64,000 bases of DNA. Origin: an uncultured Clostridia bacterium. Lineage in GTDB: Bacteria > Bacillota > Clostridia > TANB77 > CAG-508. The translations under genes and the position numbers were made by a program. The notes under the pieces were generated by a model. It saw only the letters and a list, made by a program, of their open reading frames with translations, did no database searches and had not been told where the DNA came from. Below are positions 41,451 through 51,012 of the stretch, piece by piece; the stretch's first letter is position 1, and each line of letters starts with the position of its first letter. The stretch covers positions 124,001 through 188,000 of the forward strand of contig CANQVJ010000001.1 in the NCBI GenBank assembly GCA_947627295.1, given 5' to 3'.

Positions 41451-43379
41451 ATGGTTAAAGTCACATTAAAAGACGGATCTAAAATAGAAGTAGAAGAAAA
41501 TAGTACTATTTTAGATGTAGCAAAAAAAATTAGCGAAGGACTAGCAAGAAATGCAACCTGCGGAGAAATCAATGAAGAAACAAAGGACTTACGATACACC
41601 ATAACCGAAGACTGCAATTTAATAATTCACACCTTCAAAGATGATGATCTTGAAGGAAAAAAGGCATATTGGCACACCACCTCACATATAATGGCACAAG
41701 CAGTAAAAAGATTATTTCCTGAGGTAAAACTAGCAATAGGGCCAGCAATAGATAATGGATTTTATTATGATTTCGATATAGAAAATCCTTTTACAGATGA
41801 AGATAAAGAAAAAATAGAAGAAGAAATGAAAAAAATCATAAAAGAAAATATAGAAATAGAAAGGTTTACTTTACCAAAAGCAGAGGCTCTTAAATTAATG
41901 GAAAATGAACCATATAAAAAAGAGCTTATTGAAGAATTAGCAGAAGGTGAAGAAATATCTTTCTATAAACAAGGCGACTTCACAGACCTTTGTGCAGGTC
42001 CACACCTAATGAACACAGGTTGTGTAAAAGCTGTAAAGATTTTATCTTCTTCAGGTGCATATTGGAGAGGAAATGAAAAAAATAAAATGTTACAAAGAAT
42101 ATATGCAATTTCATTTCCAAAGGCAAGTGAATTGCAAGCATATTTAGACTTTTTGGAAGAGGCAAAACAACGCGACCACAGAAGAATAGGAAAAGATTTA
42201 GACCTATTTTGCTTCTCAGATTATGTAGGTGGAGGTTTACCTCTATATACACCAAAGGGAACCATTGTTAAAGAGTCATTACAAAAAGAAGTTGAAGGAA
42301 TTTGTAGAAAATATGGTTTCCAAAAAGTAAGCTGTCCTTCTCTTGCAAATATTAGTTTATTTGAAACTTCAGGACATGCTCAAAAATTTGATGACGAACT
42401 ATTTAGGGTATCGTCAAAAAAAGGTCATGAGTTTGTTCTAAAACCAGTACAATGTCCACACCATACTCAATTATTTGCATCAAAGCAACGCAGTTATAAA
42501 GATTTGCCAATAAGATATATGGAATCAGATAAACAATATAGAGCAGAGCTTCAAGGGTCTGTTGGCGGATTATCAAGAGTTTATGCAATCACAGTTGAAG
42601 ACGGTCATTCTTTCTGTAGAGTTGACCAAGTAAAACAAGAAGTTATAAATATGTGTAATATCATAAGAGATTTTTACACAAGTATGGGATTATGGGAAGA
42701 CCATTGGGTATCTTTATCAGTTAGAGATTATGATCATCCAGAAAAATATATTGGAAGCAAAGAAGATTGGGATATTTGTGAAGAAATGCTACAAGAGGTT
42801 TCTGACGAATTAAATCTTGAGGCTGTTAGATGTGAAGGTGAAGCTGCACTTTATGGTCCAAAATTAGATTTCATGTTTAAAGATGCAATGGGTAGAGAAG
42901 TTCAAATTCCAACAGTGCAAGTTGACTTTTCAACACCAAAAAGGTTTGGTCTATTCTATATAGACGAAAATGGTGAAAAGCAAACACCAGTTATGGTTCA
43001 TAGAGCTATACTTGGTTCATATGAAAGAATAATAGCATTACTACTAGAACATTTCAAAGGTAATTTACCAATTTGGCTATCACCAGTGCAAGTAAAAGTG
43101 CTACCAATAAGTGAAAAACATGTTGATTACTGCAGAGAACTTGTAGAAGAATTAGAAGAAGCAGGATTAAGAGTTGAATTAGACGATAGAAATGAAAAAA
43201 TAGGATATAAAATACGCGAAGCTCAAATGATGAAAATTCCATATATGTTGGTAATTGGAGATAAGGAAAAAGAGGCAAAAGAAATAACAGTAAGGTCAAG
43301 GTCAAAAGGAGACTTAGGTAATATGGACCTTGAAGAATTTGTTGAAAAGATTAAAAATCAAATACAAAACAAACAATAA
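41451..43379 (+). CDS. thrS: Threonyl-tRNA synthetase
   Basis: A 642-residue class II synthetase with an N-terminal TGS domain (VKVTLKDGSKIEVEENSTIL), the editing domain (HTTSHIMAQAVKRLFPEVK, with the CAGPHL block), and the catalytic core (SDYVGGGLPLYTPKG, CPHHTQLF, RVYAITVEDGHSFCR). An anticodon-binding domain follows (PIWLSPVQVKVLPIS). The in-frame ATG at 41436 overlaps the ribosome-binding site GGAGGA, so 41451 is the start. No T-box was seen between the tRNA and the gene. Confidence 0.96.
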   Translation: MVKVTLKDGSKIEVEENSTILDVAKKISEGLARNATCGEINEETKDLRYTITEDCNLIIHTFKDDDLEGKKAYWHTTSHIMAQAVKRLFPEVKLAIGPAIDNGFYYDFDIENPFTDEDKEKIEEEMKKIIKENIEIERFTLPKAEALKLMENEPYKKELIEELAEGEEISFYKQGDFTDLCAGPHLMNTGCVKAVKILSSSGAYWRGNEKNKMLQRIYAISFPKASELQAYLDFLEEAKQRDHRRIGKDLDLFCFSDYVGGGLPLYTPKGTIVKESLQKEVEGICRKYGFQKVSCPSLANISLFETSGHAQKFDDELFRVSSKKGHEFVLKPVQCPHHTQLFASKQRSYKDLPIRYMESDKQYRAELQGSVGGLSRVYAITVEDGHSFCRVDQVKQEVINMCNIIRDFYTSMGLWEDHWVSLSVRDYDHPEKYIGSKEDWDICEEMLQEVSDELNLEAVRCEGEAALYGPKLDFMFKDAMGREVQIPTVQVDFSTPKRFGLFYIDENGEKQTPVMVHRAILGSYERIIALLLEHFKGNLPIWLSPVQVKVLPISEKHVDYCRELVEELEEAGLRVELDDRNEKIGYKIREAQMMKIPYMLVIGDKEKEAKEITVRSRSKGDLGNMDLEEFVEKIKNQIQNKQ

Positions 43380-43390
43380 GGAGAATTTTA

Positions 43391-44482
43391 ATGAAATTAG
43401 GAATAGTAGGATTACCAAATGTGGGAAAAAGCACAATGTTTAATAGCATTACAAAAGCAGGAGCTGAGTGTGCAAACTATCCGTTCTGTACAATTGAGCC
43501 AAATGTGGGGGTCGTAGCGGTCCCAGACGAAAGGCTGGATGCTCTAGCTAAAATGTATAATCCTCAAAAAGTAACACATGCAGTTGTTGAGTTTGTAGAT
43601 ATAGCAGGCTTGGTAAAAGGTGCAAGCAAAGGTGAAGGATTGGGAAATAAATTTTTATCACATATTAGAGAAGTTGATGCGATATGTGAAGTGGTTAGAT
43701 GTTTTGAGAACAGCAATGTAGTTCATGTAGACGGAAGCATCGACCCAATAAGAGATATTGAAACAATAAATTTAGAGCTTATATTTGCAGATATAGAAAC
43801 AGTTAATAAGAGGTTGGAAAGAGCAAAAAAGAATTTAAAAGCAGATAAAAAATATCAATCAGAAATTGATACATTGAATAAAATTAAAGAACAGCTCGAA
43901 AATGGTGTATCCGTAAGAGCGATAGATTTAAATGAAGATGAACAAGAAGTTATAAGAGATTTGTTTTTACTTACTGCAAAACCAATATTATACATAGCAA
44001 ATATTTCAGAAGAGCAAATTGAAAATGCGCAAAATGACGAAAATGTGTTAAAAGTAGAAGAATATGCAAAAAAAGAAAATGCAGAAGTGATACCACTTTG
44101 TGTAAAAATAGAAGAAGAATTGTCAGGTTTAGAAGAAGACGACAAAAAAGAAATGCTAGAAGCAATGGGGTTAGAAGAATCGGGCTTAGATAAAGTAATT
44201 AAAAAGAGCTATGATTTATTGGGGTTGATGTCGTTCTTAACAGCTGGAGAACCAGAAGTTAGGGCATGGACAATCAAAAAGGAAACAAAAGCTCCAGAGG
44301 CAGCAGGTAAAATACATACAGATATTCAAAGAGGTTTCATAAAAGCAGAAATAGTATCATATGATGATTTAATGGAAGCTGGTTCAATGAATATTGCTAG
44401 AGAAAAAGGGTTGGTTCGCTCTGAAGGAAAAGAATATATAATGCAAGACGGAGATATAGTACTATTCAAATTTAATGTATAA
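43391..44482 (+). CDS. ychF: Ribosome-binding ATPase YchF
   Basis: A 363-residue Obg-family nucleotidase that prefers ATP and associates with ribosomes. It has GIVGLPNVGKSTMFNSITKAG, the NYPFCTIEPNVGVV switch region, DIAGLVKGASKGEGLGN, and the C-terminal TGS domain (VRAWTIKKETKAPEAAGKIH, FIKAEIVSYDDLMEAGS). Length is normal. It follows thrS by 11 bases. Unlike obg, it has no in-frame CGG. Confidence 0.96.
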   Translation: MKLGIVGLPNVGKSTMFNSITKAGAECANYPFCTIEPNVGVVAVPDERLDALAKMYNPQKVTHAVVEFVDIAGLVKGASKGEGLGNKFLSHIREVDAICEVVRCFENSNVVHVDGSIDPIRDIETINLELIFADIETVNKRLERAKKNLKADKKYQSEIDTLNKIKEQLENGVSVRAIDLNEDEQEVIRDLFLLTAKPILYIANISEEQIENAQNDENVLKVEEYAKKENAEVIPLCVKIEEELSGLEEDDKKEMLEAMGLEESGLDKVIKKSYDLLGLMSFLTAGEPEVRAWTIKKETKAPEAAGKIHTDIQRGFIKAEIVSYDDLMEAGSMNIAREKGLVRSEGKEYIMQDGDIVLFKFNV

Positions 44483-44616
44483 ATCTTGTAATATTTCTGT
44501 AATATAAATGTAAATAAAAAATACGAATAATCTATTGACTTATTTTAAAAATAAGTATATCATTATATTAAGTTCACTGATGAATAAAGTTTTTTGTAAA
44601 ATATTACTATTATTCC

Positions 44617-44645
44617 TTGAAAAATGTTTGAATACATGGTATAAT
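44617..44645 (+). promoter_or_regulatory. Sigma-A type promoter of the LPDTG protein gene
   Basis: TTGAAA at 44617-44622 and TATAAT at 44640-44645 with 17 bases between, upstream of an AAAAGGAG site and ATG 44704. The 134 bases before it (44483-44616) hold no gene that I can see. Confidence 0.75.
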
Positions 44646-44703
44646 AAATATTGATTGAAGAATAATATTAATAATTAAAAAAACAATAAAAGGAGATTTA
44701 GAT

Positions 44704-45096
44704 ATGAGAAATTTAACAAATGCAAAAAAAGTTTTAGTAATTATTATGACAGTTGCGCTAATAGGATTAACAGGTAGCGTATTTGCAGCAGACGGTAATA
44801 CTGGTTTTACATTTAGTAACACTGCTGGAGGTAATACTAGTACAGGAAATGTATCATTAAATACAAATACATCTAATACAGCAAATACACAAAATACAAG
44901 CAATACTGCAAACACAGCAAATACTTCAAATACATTAAACACTGCTCGTAATACAAGTAGTTATAATACTACAAACACAACTGATTTACCAGATACAGGT
45001 ATTGAAGATCATTTACCATTAGTAGCATTAATTGCTGTAGTTGCTATTTCAGGAATTTATGCATTAAAGAAAGCTAATGATTATAAAAACTTATAA
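44704..45096 (+). CDS. Small Asn/Thr-rich sortase-anchored surface protein (LPDTG)
   Basis: A 130-residue exported protein with a signal peptide (1-28, ending SVFAADG) and a low-complexity Asn/Thr/Ser/Ala-rich region (about 32-93, many NTSNTANT-type repeats). It then has the sortase signal LPDTG at 95-99, a hydrophobic segment (LVALIAVVAISGIYAL) and a Lys-rich tail. It should be linked to peptidoglycan by a sortase encoded elsewhere. The repeats suggest a spacer, adhesin or glycan carrier, which is an inference. Its promoter and a perfect terminator make it a single-gene unit. Confidence 0.85.
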   Translation: MRNLTNAKKVLVIIMTVALIGLTGSVFAADGNTGFTFSNTAGGNTSTGNVSLNTNTSNTANTQNTSNTANTANTSNTLNTARNTSSYNTTNTTDLPDTGIEDHLPLVALIAVVAISGIYALKKANDYKNL

Positions 45097-45125
45097 TAGT
45101 TAAATTAATATAGAATATTTAGATT

Positions 45126-45157
45126 AAGCCATTAAATATAAAATTTAATGGCTTTTT
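45126..45157 (+). terminator. Rho-independent terminator after the LPDTG gene
   Basis: Arms AAGCCATTAAAT (45126-45137) and ATTTAATGGCTT (45143-45154) pair perfectly, followed by TTTTT. Confidence 0.88.
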
Positions 45158-45197
45158 GGAGTTTATGGCAAAAAAATAAATTTTTCTTCCAATATAC

Positions 45198-45226
45198 TTG
45201 ACAGTTTACAATAATAGTTATAAAAT
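45198..45226 (+). promoter_or_regulatory. Sigma-A type promoter of rny
   Basis: TTGACA at 45198-45203 and TAAAAT at 45221-45226, 17 bases apart, about 100 bases before the rny start. Confidence 0.65.
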
Positions 45227-45323
45227 AGAATAGGAGAAAATATATAGTTATTAAAAAATATAAAAACAGAATATATATTTTATTCGAACATTGAAAATTT
45301 AATAAAGAAAGAGGTGTAAAACT

Positions 45324-46865
45324 ATGAACATAGTAATCATAGTAATCGCCGCTTTAATCTCATTAGCAATCGGAGCTGTATTTGGAGTAATTTACAGAAA
45401 AAAGGTTGCAGAATCAAAAATACAAGGAGCAGAAACAGAAGCAAAACGCTTAGTAGAACAAGCTAAGGTTGAAGCAGAAAATTTAAAAAAAGAAGAAATT
45501 TTTAAAGCTAAAGAAGAAAATATGAATGCAAGAAAAGAATTAGATCAAGAGATTAAAGAGAGAAGAGGCGAATTACAAAAACAAGAATCAAGATTAATTC
45601 AAAAAGAAGAAAATTTGGAAAAACGCTCTGAAAACTTAGAGAAGAAAGAAAGGCAAGCAGAAAAAGAGCTAGAAAAAATTGAAAAGCAAAAAGAAGAAAT
45701 TGCACAAATGCGTAATGAAAAACTAAAAGAGTTAGAAAAAGTTGCAGGACTAAAAAAGGAAGAAGCTAAAAAAATCTTGTTAGACACAATGGATAAAGAA
45801 ATAACAGCAGAGAAGGCAGCTTTACTTAGAGAGCACAAAGAAAGATACAAAGAAGAAGCTACAAAAGATGCAAAAGAATTGCTTACATATGCAGTTCAAA
45901 AATGTGCAGCAGATCACTCTCAAGAAACTACAGTATCAATTGTAGCACTACCTAATGATGATATGAAAGGTAGAATTATAGGTAGAGAAGGTAGAAATAT
46001 AAAAACATTAGAAACACTTACAGGAGTTGATTTAATAATAGATGATACACCTGAAGCAGTAGTTTTATCAGGCTTTGACCCACTACGCAGAGAAGTTGGA
46101 AAAATAGCACTAGAAAAATTAATTGAAGATGGAAGAATTCATCCAGCAAAAATAGAAGAAATGGTTGAAAAGGCTAAAGAAGAAATTGATAACACAATTA
46201 AATCAGAAGGAGAAAGAGCAGTATTAGAAACAGGTGTTAATGGTCTACAACCAGAACTTATAAAACTAATAGGAAAATTAAAATATAGGTCAAGCTATGG
46301 TCAAAATGTATTGAACCATTCAATAGAAGTTTCAAATTTAGCTAGAATAATGGCAGAAGAATTAGGATTAGATGCTAAGCTAGCAAGGCGTGCAGGTCTT
46401 TTGCATGATATAGGAAAAGCTTTAGACCATGATATGGAAGGAACTCATATTGAAATTGGTGTGGATATACTTAAAAAATTCAAGGAAAATGCAAAAGTTA
46501 TAAATGCTGTGGAAGCACATCATGGTGATGTAGAACCACAAACAATGGAAGCTGTTCTTGTACAAGCAGCAGATGCAATATCTGCTTCAAGACCAGGTGC
46601 AAGAAGAGAAACATTAGAAGCATATATTAAACGATTAAAAGAACTTGAAGAAATTGCAGATTCTTTTGAAGGAGTTGAAAAATCATTTGCTATTCAAGCT
46701 GGTCGTGAGGTCAGAGTAATGGTTAAACCTGAAGAAATAGATGATGATAAAATGACAATTCTTGCAAGAGATATTTCTAAGAAAATTGAAAAAGGTATGG
46801 AATACCCTGGACAAATAAAAATAAATATAATCAGGGAAACTCGTGTTATTGATTACGCTAAATAA
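45324..46865 (+). CDS. rny: Ribonuclease Y
   Basis: A 513-residue membrane-bound endoribonuclease that starts mRNA decay in Firmicutes. It has an N-terminal membrane helix (3-25), a long Glu/Lys/Arg-rich coiled coil (about 30-190), a KH RNA-binding domain with [15 protein letters not shown], and an HD domain with the LLHDIGKA metal site and EAHHGDVEP. Length matches the family. It is the first gene of the rny-ymdB-spoVS order known from Bacillus and Clostridium. Confidence 0.96.
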   Translation: MNIVIIVIAALISLAIGAVFGVIYRKKVAESKIQGAETEAKRLVEQAKVEAENLKKEEIFKAKEENMNARKELDQEIKERRGELQKQESRLIQKEENLEKRSENLEKKERQAEKELEKIEKQKEEIAQMRNEKLKELEKVAGLKKEEAKKILLDTMDKEITAEKAALLREHKERYKEEATKDAKELLTYAVQKCAADHSQETTVSIVALPNDDMKGRIIGREGRNIKTLETLTGVDLIIDDTPEAVVLSGFDPLRREVGKIALEKLIEDGRIHPAKIEEMVEKAKEEIDNTIKSEGERAVLETGVNGLQPELIKLIGKLKYRSSYGQNVLNHSIEVSNLARIMAEELGLDAKLARRAGLLHDIGKALDHDMEGTHIEIGVDILKKFKENAKVINAVEAHHGDVEPQTMEAVLVQAADAISASRPGARRETLEAYIKRLKELEEIADSFEGVEKSFAIQAGREVRVMVKPEEIDDDKMTILARDISKKIEKGMEYPGQIKINIIRETRVIDYAK

Positions 46866-46900
46866 TAAAAGTAGGGGGGCAATGCCTTCCTATTTTAATT
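46866..46900 (+). terminator. Hairpin between rny and ymdB
   Basis: TAGGGGGGC (46872-46880) pairs with GCCTTCCTA (46884-46892), with two G-U pairs and a T/A-rich 3' flank. It may reduce transcription from rny into ymdB. Confidence 0.5.
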
Positions 46901-46922
46901 TTAGAAAAGAAAGGAGAATTTA

Positions 46923-47694
46923 ATGAGAATACTTGCAGTAGGAGACTTAGTAGGAGAAGTACGGAGTTAGAGAAATGACAAAAAGAATACAGGAGATAAA
47001 GCAAAATGATAATATAGATTTTATAATTGTTAATGCTGAAAATGCAGCACAGGGGATGGGATTAACTCAAGACCAATTTAAAAGAATTTTAGCACAGGAT
47101 GTAAATGTTGTTACAATGGGAAATCACACATGGGGGAAAAAGGATATATTCAATTTTATAGATCACCCACAAATAATAAGGCCAGCAAATTACACAAAAG
47201 GTGTATTAGGAAAAGGATATAATATTTTTGAAAGTAAAAACAAAAAAATTGCAGTAATAAATTTAATAGGTAGAGTAGAAATGAATATATTATCTGAAAA
47301 TCCATTTGTTGTTGCAAAAGAAATAATTGATAAAATAAAAAGTGAAGTGGATATTATAATAATAGATTTTCATGCTGAGGCAACAGCAGAAAAAATAGCA
47401 ATGGCAAATTATTTAGACGGTGAAGCAACAATGATTTTTGGAACACATACACATGTACAAACAGCAGATGAAAAAATAATGCCAAAAGGAACAGGTTATA
47501 TAACAGATATTGGTATGACAGGTCCAAAAGATTCAGTAATAGGTATGGAAATAGAAGTTTCAATAAAGAGAATGGTAACTTCAATGCCAGAGCGTTATAA
47601 AATTGCTCAAGGAGATGCACAATTTAATGGGATTATCTTTGATATTGACGAAGAAACAAACAAAATTCAAAATATTTCGAGAATTAGCATGTAA
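46923..47694 (+). CDS. ymdB: YmdB-type metallophosphoesterase, read through one CGG +1 shift
   Basis: A 256-residue protein obtained by joining the first 13 codons (MRILAVGDLVGEV) to the frame ending at 47694 via the in-frame CGG at 46962, giving GDLVGEV-G-VREMTKRI. YmdB is a metal-dependent phosphodiesterase acting on cyclic nucleotides and influencing biofilm and mRNA turnover in Bacillus. Metal-site blocks are visible: GDLVG, NAENAAQGMG, GNHTWGKK, DFHAEATAEK and GTHTHVQTAD. Family members have G-x-P-G-R at the shift point, so the added Gly is the conserved one. The stop-to-stop overlap is only 17 bases (46954-46970). The start follows AAAGGAG and the gene is flanked by rny and spoVS as usual. 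Confidence 0.88.
46962..46965 (+). other. CGG +1 frameshift site 8 (CGGA), ymdB
   Basis: In-frame CGG at codon 14 after GTA. TAG follows two codons on in the zero frame (46968-46970). The +1 frame has a stop at 46951-46953, so the shift is confined to 17 bases. AGGAG lies six bases upstream of the CGG and could act as an internal stimulator here. Confidence 0.88.
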
Positions 47695-47751
47695 TTTGTC
47701 GAAATAGCTTGAAAATTGCGATGAAAACTTGAAAAAAATTCCAAAAAACTA

Positions 47752-47780
47752 TTTACAAATATTTCTAAATGTTGTAAAAT
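47752..47780 (+). promoter_or_regulatory. Promoter of spoVS
   Basis: TTTACA at 47752-47757 and TAAAAT at 47775-47780, 17 bases apart, with AGGAGG before ATG 47831. Sigma-H control is known for spoVS in Bacillus, but I cannot tell here. Confidence 0.55.
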
Positions 47781-47830
47781 ACAAATTATAAAAGTTGCAA
47801 CAAAAAAATATTAAAGTATAGGAGGAAGAA

Positions 47831-48094
47831 ATGGAAATTTTAAAGATTTCATCAAAATCAAATTCTAATTCAGTAGCAGGAGCAATAGCTGGATTAGTTA
47901 AAGAATCAAACAGAGCTGAAATGCAAGCAATAGGAGCAGGAGCCATTAACCAGGCTGTAAAAGCAGTGGCAATAGCAAGAGGGTTTGTTGCTCCGTCTGG
48001 AGTAGATTTAGTATGCATACCGGCGTTCACAGAGGTAGAAGTGGAAGGTGAAGATAGAACTGGTATAAAGTTGATTATTGAATCGCGAAAATAA
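47831..48094 (+). CDS. spoVS: Stage V sporulation protein S
   Basis: An 87-residue protein with the highly conserved SpoVS sequence: MEILKISSKSNSNSVAGAIA, EMQAIGAGAINQAVKAVAIA and the closing FTEVEVEGEDRTGIKLIIE. It is an Alba-like nucleic-acid-binding fold needed for spore coat and cortex maturation. Its presence after ymdB supports a spore-forming lineage. Confidence 0.96.
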   Translation: MEILKISSKSNSNSVAGAIAGLVKESNRAEMQAIGAGAINQAVKAVAIARGFVAPSGVDLVCIPAFTEVEVEGEDRTGIKLIIESRK

Positions 48095-48105
48095 ATAATA
48101 TAGAT

Positions 48106-48141
48106 AAGGGGCAAAAAAATTAATTTTATTGCCTCTTTTTT
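48106..48141 (+). terminator. Rho-independent terminator after spoVS
   Basis: AAGGGGCAAAAAA pairs with TTTATTGCCTCTT with one mismatch, followed by a T-run (48135-48141). Confidence 0.7.
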
Positions 48142-48142
48142 A

Positions 48143-48171
48143 TTGAAATTTTTTCGACTTTGATATATATT
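48143..48171 (+). promoter_or_regulatory. Sigma-A type promoter of the peptide-binding protein gene
   Basis: TTGAAA at 48143-48148 and TATATT at 48166-48171, 17 bases apart. It overlaps the longest open frame (from 48160), so translation must begin later. Confidence 0.65.
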
Positions 48172-48195
48172 AATAATGTGAGTGAGGTGAAGTTA

Positions 48196-49842
48196 GTGAG
48201 ATCAAACTTTTTTAAATACATATTTATAATATTTGTAATTGGAATAATGGTATTTGCAATATACAAAATAAGAACAGAAGAAGAGCAAAAAAGTCAAATG
48301 CAACAAAGCCAGCAAGCAACTGAAAGTGAAAATAGAGTTAAAGAAATAAATTTAGGAATTGCTGAATATGACACAATGAACCCAATAATAAGCAAAAATA
48401 AAAATGTGCAAGATATACAAAAGTTAATATATGAGCCACTAATAAACCTAACATCAGATTATAAAACAGAAAGTTGCCTTGCAACGGAATGGGCAAAACA
48501 ATCTGAAACAACCTATTTAATAAAATTGCGTGAAAATGTTAAATGGTCTGACGGAACCCCATTTACGGCAGAAGATGTTCGATTTACAATAGATAGGTTA
48601 AAAGAAACAAGTTCGATATATACATATAATGTTCAATCAGTGGTGCAAGTAGATGTTGTAGATGATTTAACATTAAAAATCACATTAGATAGAGAAGTTC
48701 CTTTTTTTGAATATGATTTAAATTTCCCAATAGTACAAAGCAGTAATTATTCAAATGAAGGAGTGCCAGGTGGAACAGGAAAATATGTTATAACAGAAAA
48801 TAATGAACAAAGCATCATTATGCAAAAAAATGAAAATTGGTGGGGTAGCAAAGATACACATTTATCATTAGAAAAAATAACAGTAAATAAATATTCAACA
48901 CTTGGAGAAATGTATAACAGTTTTAAAATAGGAAATGTTGATATGATTAGTACAGATAATACAAATCTTCAACAATATATAGGAAAGATAGGTTATAATG
49001 AAAAACAAATGCAAGGTAGGGAGCATACATTTTTAGCAATTAATACTCAGAACTCTATTTTGCAATCAGTAAAGGTAAGAAAGGCAATAGCATATTCATT
49101 AGATAAAGATAATATTGTATCAAGTATATTTAACAACATGGCATATACCTCAAACTTTCCATTAGAATTTGGAACATGGATTTATCAAAATCAAAATGGA
49201 AGCAGTGGTTATAATCCTGAACAAGGTAAGCAAGAGCTTACAGAAGACGGTTGGACATTTAGAAATAATAGGTGGCAAAAAAGCACAACAGTTGCAACTG
49301 TTGACAATCAAGTAACTGCTAGAGCAAGAACAAGTAGAACAACTAAAACCACAAAGAAAAGATCAACATCAACCACACAAAGGTTGGAACTAAATTTATT
49401 AGTAAAAGCAAGTGATGCCACAAAAGTTGCAGTTGCTGAAAATATTAAAGCACAGTTAGAAACTCTTGGAATAACAATAAATGTAGTACAAGCAGGAGAT
49501 GCATCATATGCTGAAAATTTAAGAAATAAAAATTATGATATTGCATTATGCACTATGAACATATCGCCAAATCCTAGTTTAGAACTATTTTTTGGAGAAG
49601 GAAATTATGCAAATTATTCAAATGATGAAGTAAGTGAAATCATGAAAGAAATAAAAAATACAAATGATGAAGAAATACTAAAAAATGATTTTCAAAGACT
49701 TTCAGAATTTTATAGAAATGATATACCATATATTAGTTTATATTCAAATAGATATACTGTTGTATATAGTGTAGGTTTACAAGGCGAATTTTCACCTAAT
49801 TGGTATTCAAGTTTTTATGGAGTACAAACATGGGGAAAATAA
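48196..49842 (+). CDS. Peptide ABC transporter substrate-binding protein (SBP family 5)
   Basis: About 548 residues. An N-terminal membrane helix (about 6-25) anchors it, and no lipobox Cys is seen, which is unusual for this family. The family-5 blocks are clear: NPIISKNKNVQDIQKLIYEP, WSDGTPFTAEDVRFTIDRLK, GTGKYVITENN, RKAIAYSLDKDNIV and NYDIALCTMNISPNPSLE. A basic Thr/Arg/Ser-rich insert (RARTSRTTKTTKKRSTSTTQ, about residues 378-397) breaks the fold. I chose GTG 48196 behind GAGGTGA because the promoter -10 lies at 48166-48171. No permease genes are nearby, so this may be an orphan binding protein. Confidence 0.82.
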   Translation: MRSNFFKYIFIIFVIGIMVFAIYKIRTEEEQKSQMQQSQQATESENRVKEINLGIAEYDTMNPIISKNKNVQDIQKLIYEPLINLTSDYKTESCLATEWAKQSETTYLIKLRENVKWSDGTPFTAEDVRFTIDRLKETSSIYTYNVQSVVQVDVVDDLTLKITLDREVPFFEYDLNFPIVQSSNYSNEGVPGGTGKYVITENNEQSIIMQKNENWWGSKDTHLSLEKITVNKYSTLGEMYNSFKIGNVDMISTDNTNLQQYIGKIGYNEKQMQGREHTFLAINTQNSILQSVKVRKAIAYSLDKDNIVSSIFNNMAYTSNFPLEFGTWIYQNQNGSSGYNPEQGKQELTEDGWTFRNNRWQKSTTVATVDNQVTARARTSRTTKTTKKRSTSTTQRLELNLLVKASDATKVAVAENIKAQLETLGITINVVQAGDASYAENLRNKNYDIALCTMNISPNPSLELFFGEGNYANYSNDEVSEIMKEIKNTNDEEILKNDFQRLSEFYRNDIPYISLYSNRYTVVYSVGLQGEFSPNWYSSFYGVQTWGK

Positions 49843-49869
49843 GGAAAGTAAAAAAATTTAGAAAAGGAC

Positions 49870-49897
49870 TTGACAAAACAAAAATTTGGTATATAAT
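49870..49897 (+). promoter_or_regulatory. Sigma-A type promoter of recA
   Basis: TTGACA at 49870-49875 and TATAAT at 49892-49897, 16 bases apart. Confidence 0.78.
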
Positions 49898-49905
49898 AAG
49901 AATAT

Positions 49906-49919
49906 CAAACAAAAGTTCA
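49906..49919 (+). promoter_or_regulatory. Putative LexA (SOS) operator before recA
   Basis: CAAACAAAAGTTCA matches 11 of 14 positions of the Firmicutes LexA pattern CGAACRNRYGTTYG and lies just after the -10 box, where LexA would block transcription. Confidence 0.5.
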
Positions 49920-49939
49920 AAAAAATAAGGAGGATAAAA

Positions 49940-51010
49940 ATGAACGAAAATACAGAAAAGAAAAAAGCATTAGAAATGGCAATGAGCCAAATAGAAAAAC
50001 AATTTGGAAAAGGCTCAGTAATGAAATTAGGAGAATTTAAAGCAATGGAAGTTGAGGCAATACCAACAGGAGCATTAAGCCTTGACATTGCTTTAGGAAT
50101 AGGTGGAGTTCCAAGAGGAAGAATAGTAGAAGTATTTGGACCAGAATCTTCAGGTAAAACAACACTTGCACTTCACATAGTTGCAGAAGCACAAAAAATG
50201 GGAGGAGAAGCAGCTTTTATTGATGCAGAGCATGCTTTAGATCCAGTATATGCAAAAAAATTAGGAGTAGATATAGATAATTTAATAGTATCTCAACCAG
50301 ATACAGGTGAACAAGCTCTAGAAATTACAGAAAGCTTAGTTAGAAGTGGAGCTATTGATGTTATAGTTGTAGACTCTGTTGCAGCACTAGTACCAAAGGC
50401 AGAAATTGACGGTGAAATGGGAGATTCTCATATGGGTCTTCAAGCAAGACTTATGTCTCAAGCACTACGCAAATTAGCAGGTGCAATAAACAAACAAAAA
50501 ACTGTAATTATATTTATAAACCAATTAAGAGAAAAAATAGGAGTTATGTTTGGTAACCCTGAAACAACTACTGGTGGTAGAGCACTAAAATTCTATGCTT
50601 CAGTAAGATTAGATATTAGAAAAATAGAAAATATAAAACAAGACGGAGAATTTAAAGGAAATAGAGTAAGAGTAAAAGTAATAAAAAATAAAGTTGCTCC
50701 ACCATTTAGAGAAGCAGAATTTGATGTTGTATATGGAGAAGGAATTTCAAAAGAAGGCAATATATTGGATATGGCTGTTAATTTAGACATTGTTGAAAAA
50801 TCAGGTTCATGGTTCTCATATAATGGAGATAGAATAGGGCAAGGTAGAGAAAATGTTAAGAAATGGCTAAAAGAAAATCCAGAAGTACTTTCTGAAATTG
50901 AACAAAAAGTTAGAGATAACTTTAAAAAAGCATTTGAGCAAAGTTTAGGAGACGATACTCAATCAGAAAGTAAAGAAGAAAAACCAGAAACTAAGAAAGA
51001 GAAAAAATAA
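49940..51010 (+). CDS. recA: Recombinase RecA
   Basis: A 356-residue strand-exchange ATPase for homologous recombination and SOS induction. It has [13 protein letters not shown] (Walker A), [15 protein letters not shown] (Walker B), [20 protein letters not shown], and [19 protein letters not shown] (L2 and catalytic region), ending in a Glu/Lys-rich tail. The ATG at 49940 sits behind AAGGAGG. An upstream in-frame ATG at 49886 would lie inside the promoter. It is followed two bases later by recX. Confidence 0.97.
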   Translation: MNENTEKKKALEMAMSQIEKQFGKGSVMKLGEFKAMEVEAIPTGALSLDIALGIGGVPRGRIVEVFGPESSGKTTLALHIVAEAQKMGGEAAFIDAEHALDPVYAKKLGVDIDNLIVSQPDTGEQALEITESLVRSGAIDVIVVDSVAALVPKAEIDGEMGDSHMGLQARLMSQALRKLAGAINKQKTVIIFINQLREKIGVMFGNPETTTGGRALKFYASVRLDIRKIENIKQDGEFKGNRVRVKVIKNKVAPPFREAEFDVVYGEGISKEGNILDMAVNLDIVEKSGSWFSYNGDRIGQGRENVKKWLKENPEVLSEIEQKVRDNFKKAFEQSLGDDTQSESKEEKPETKKEKK

Positions 51011-51012
51011 AA

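Noticed and set aside
44483..44616. Possible small gene or riboswitch between ychF and the LPDTG gene
   Set aside because: The stretch is A+T-rich with no open frame with a ribosome-binding site and no conserved fold that I can recognise. Only the promoter further on is supported.
47694..47712. Spo0A-box-like TTTGTCGAA after ymdB and in the 63795-63830 stem
   Set aside because: The second is explained by a terminator stem, and the first is a single short match in A+T-rich sequence, too weak to call.
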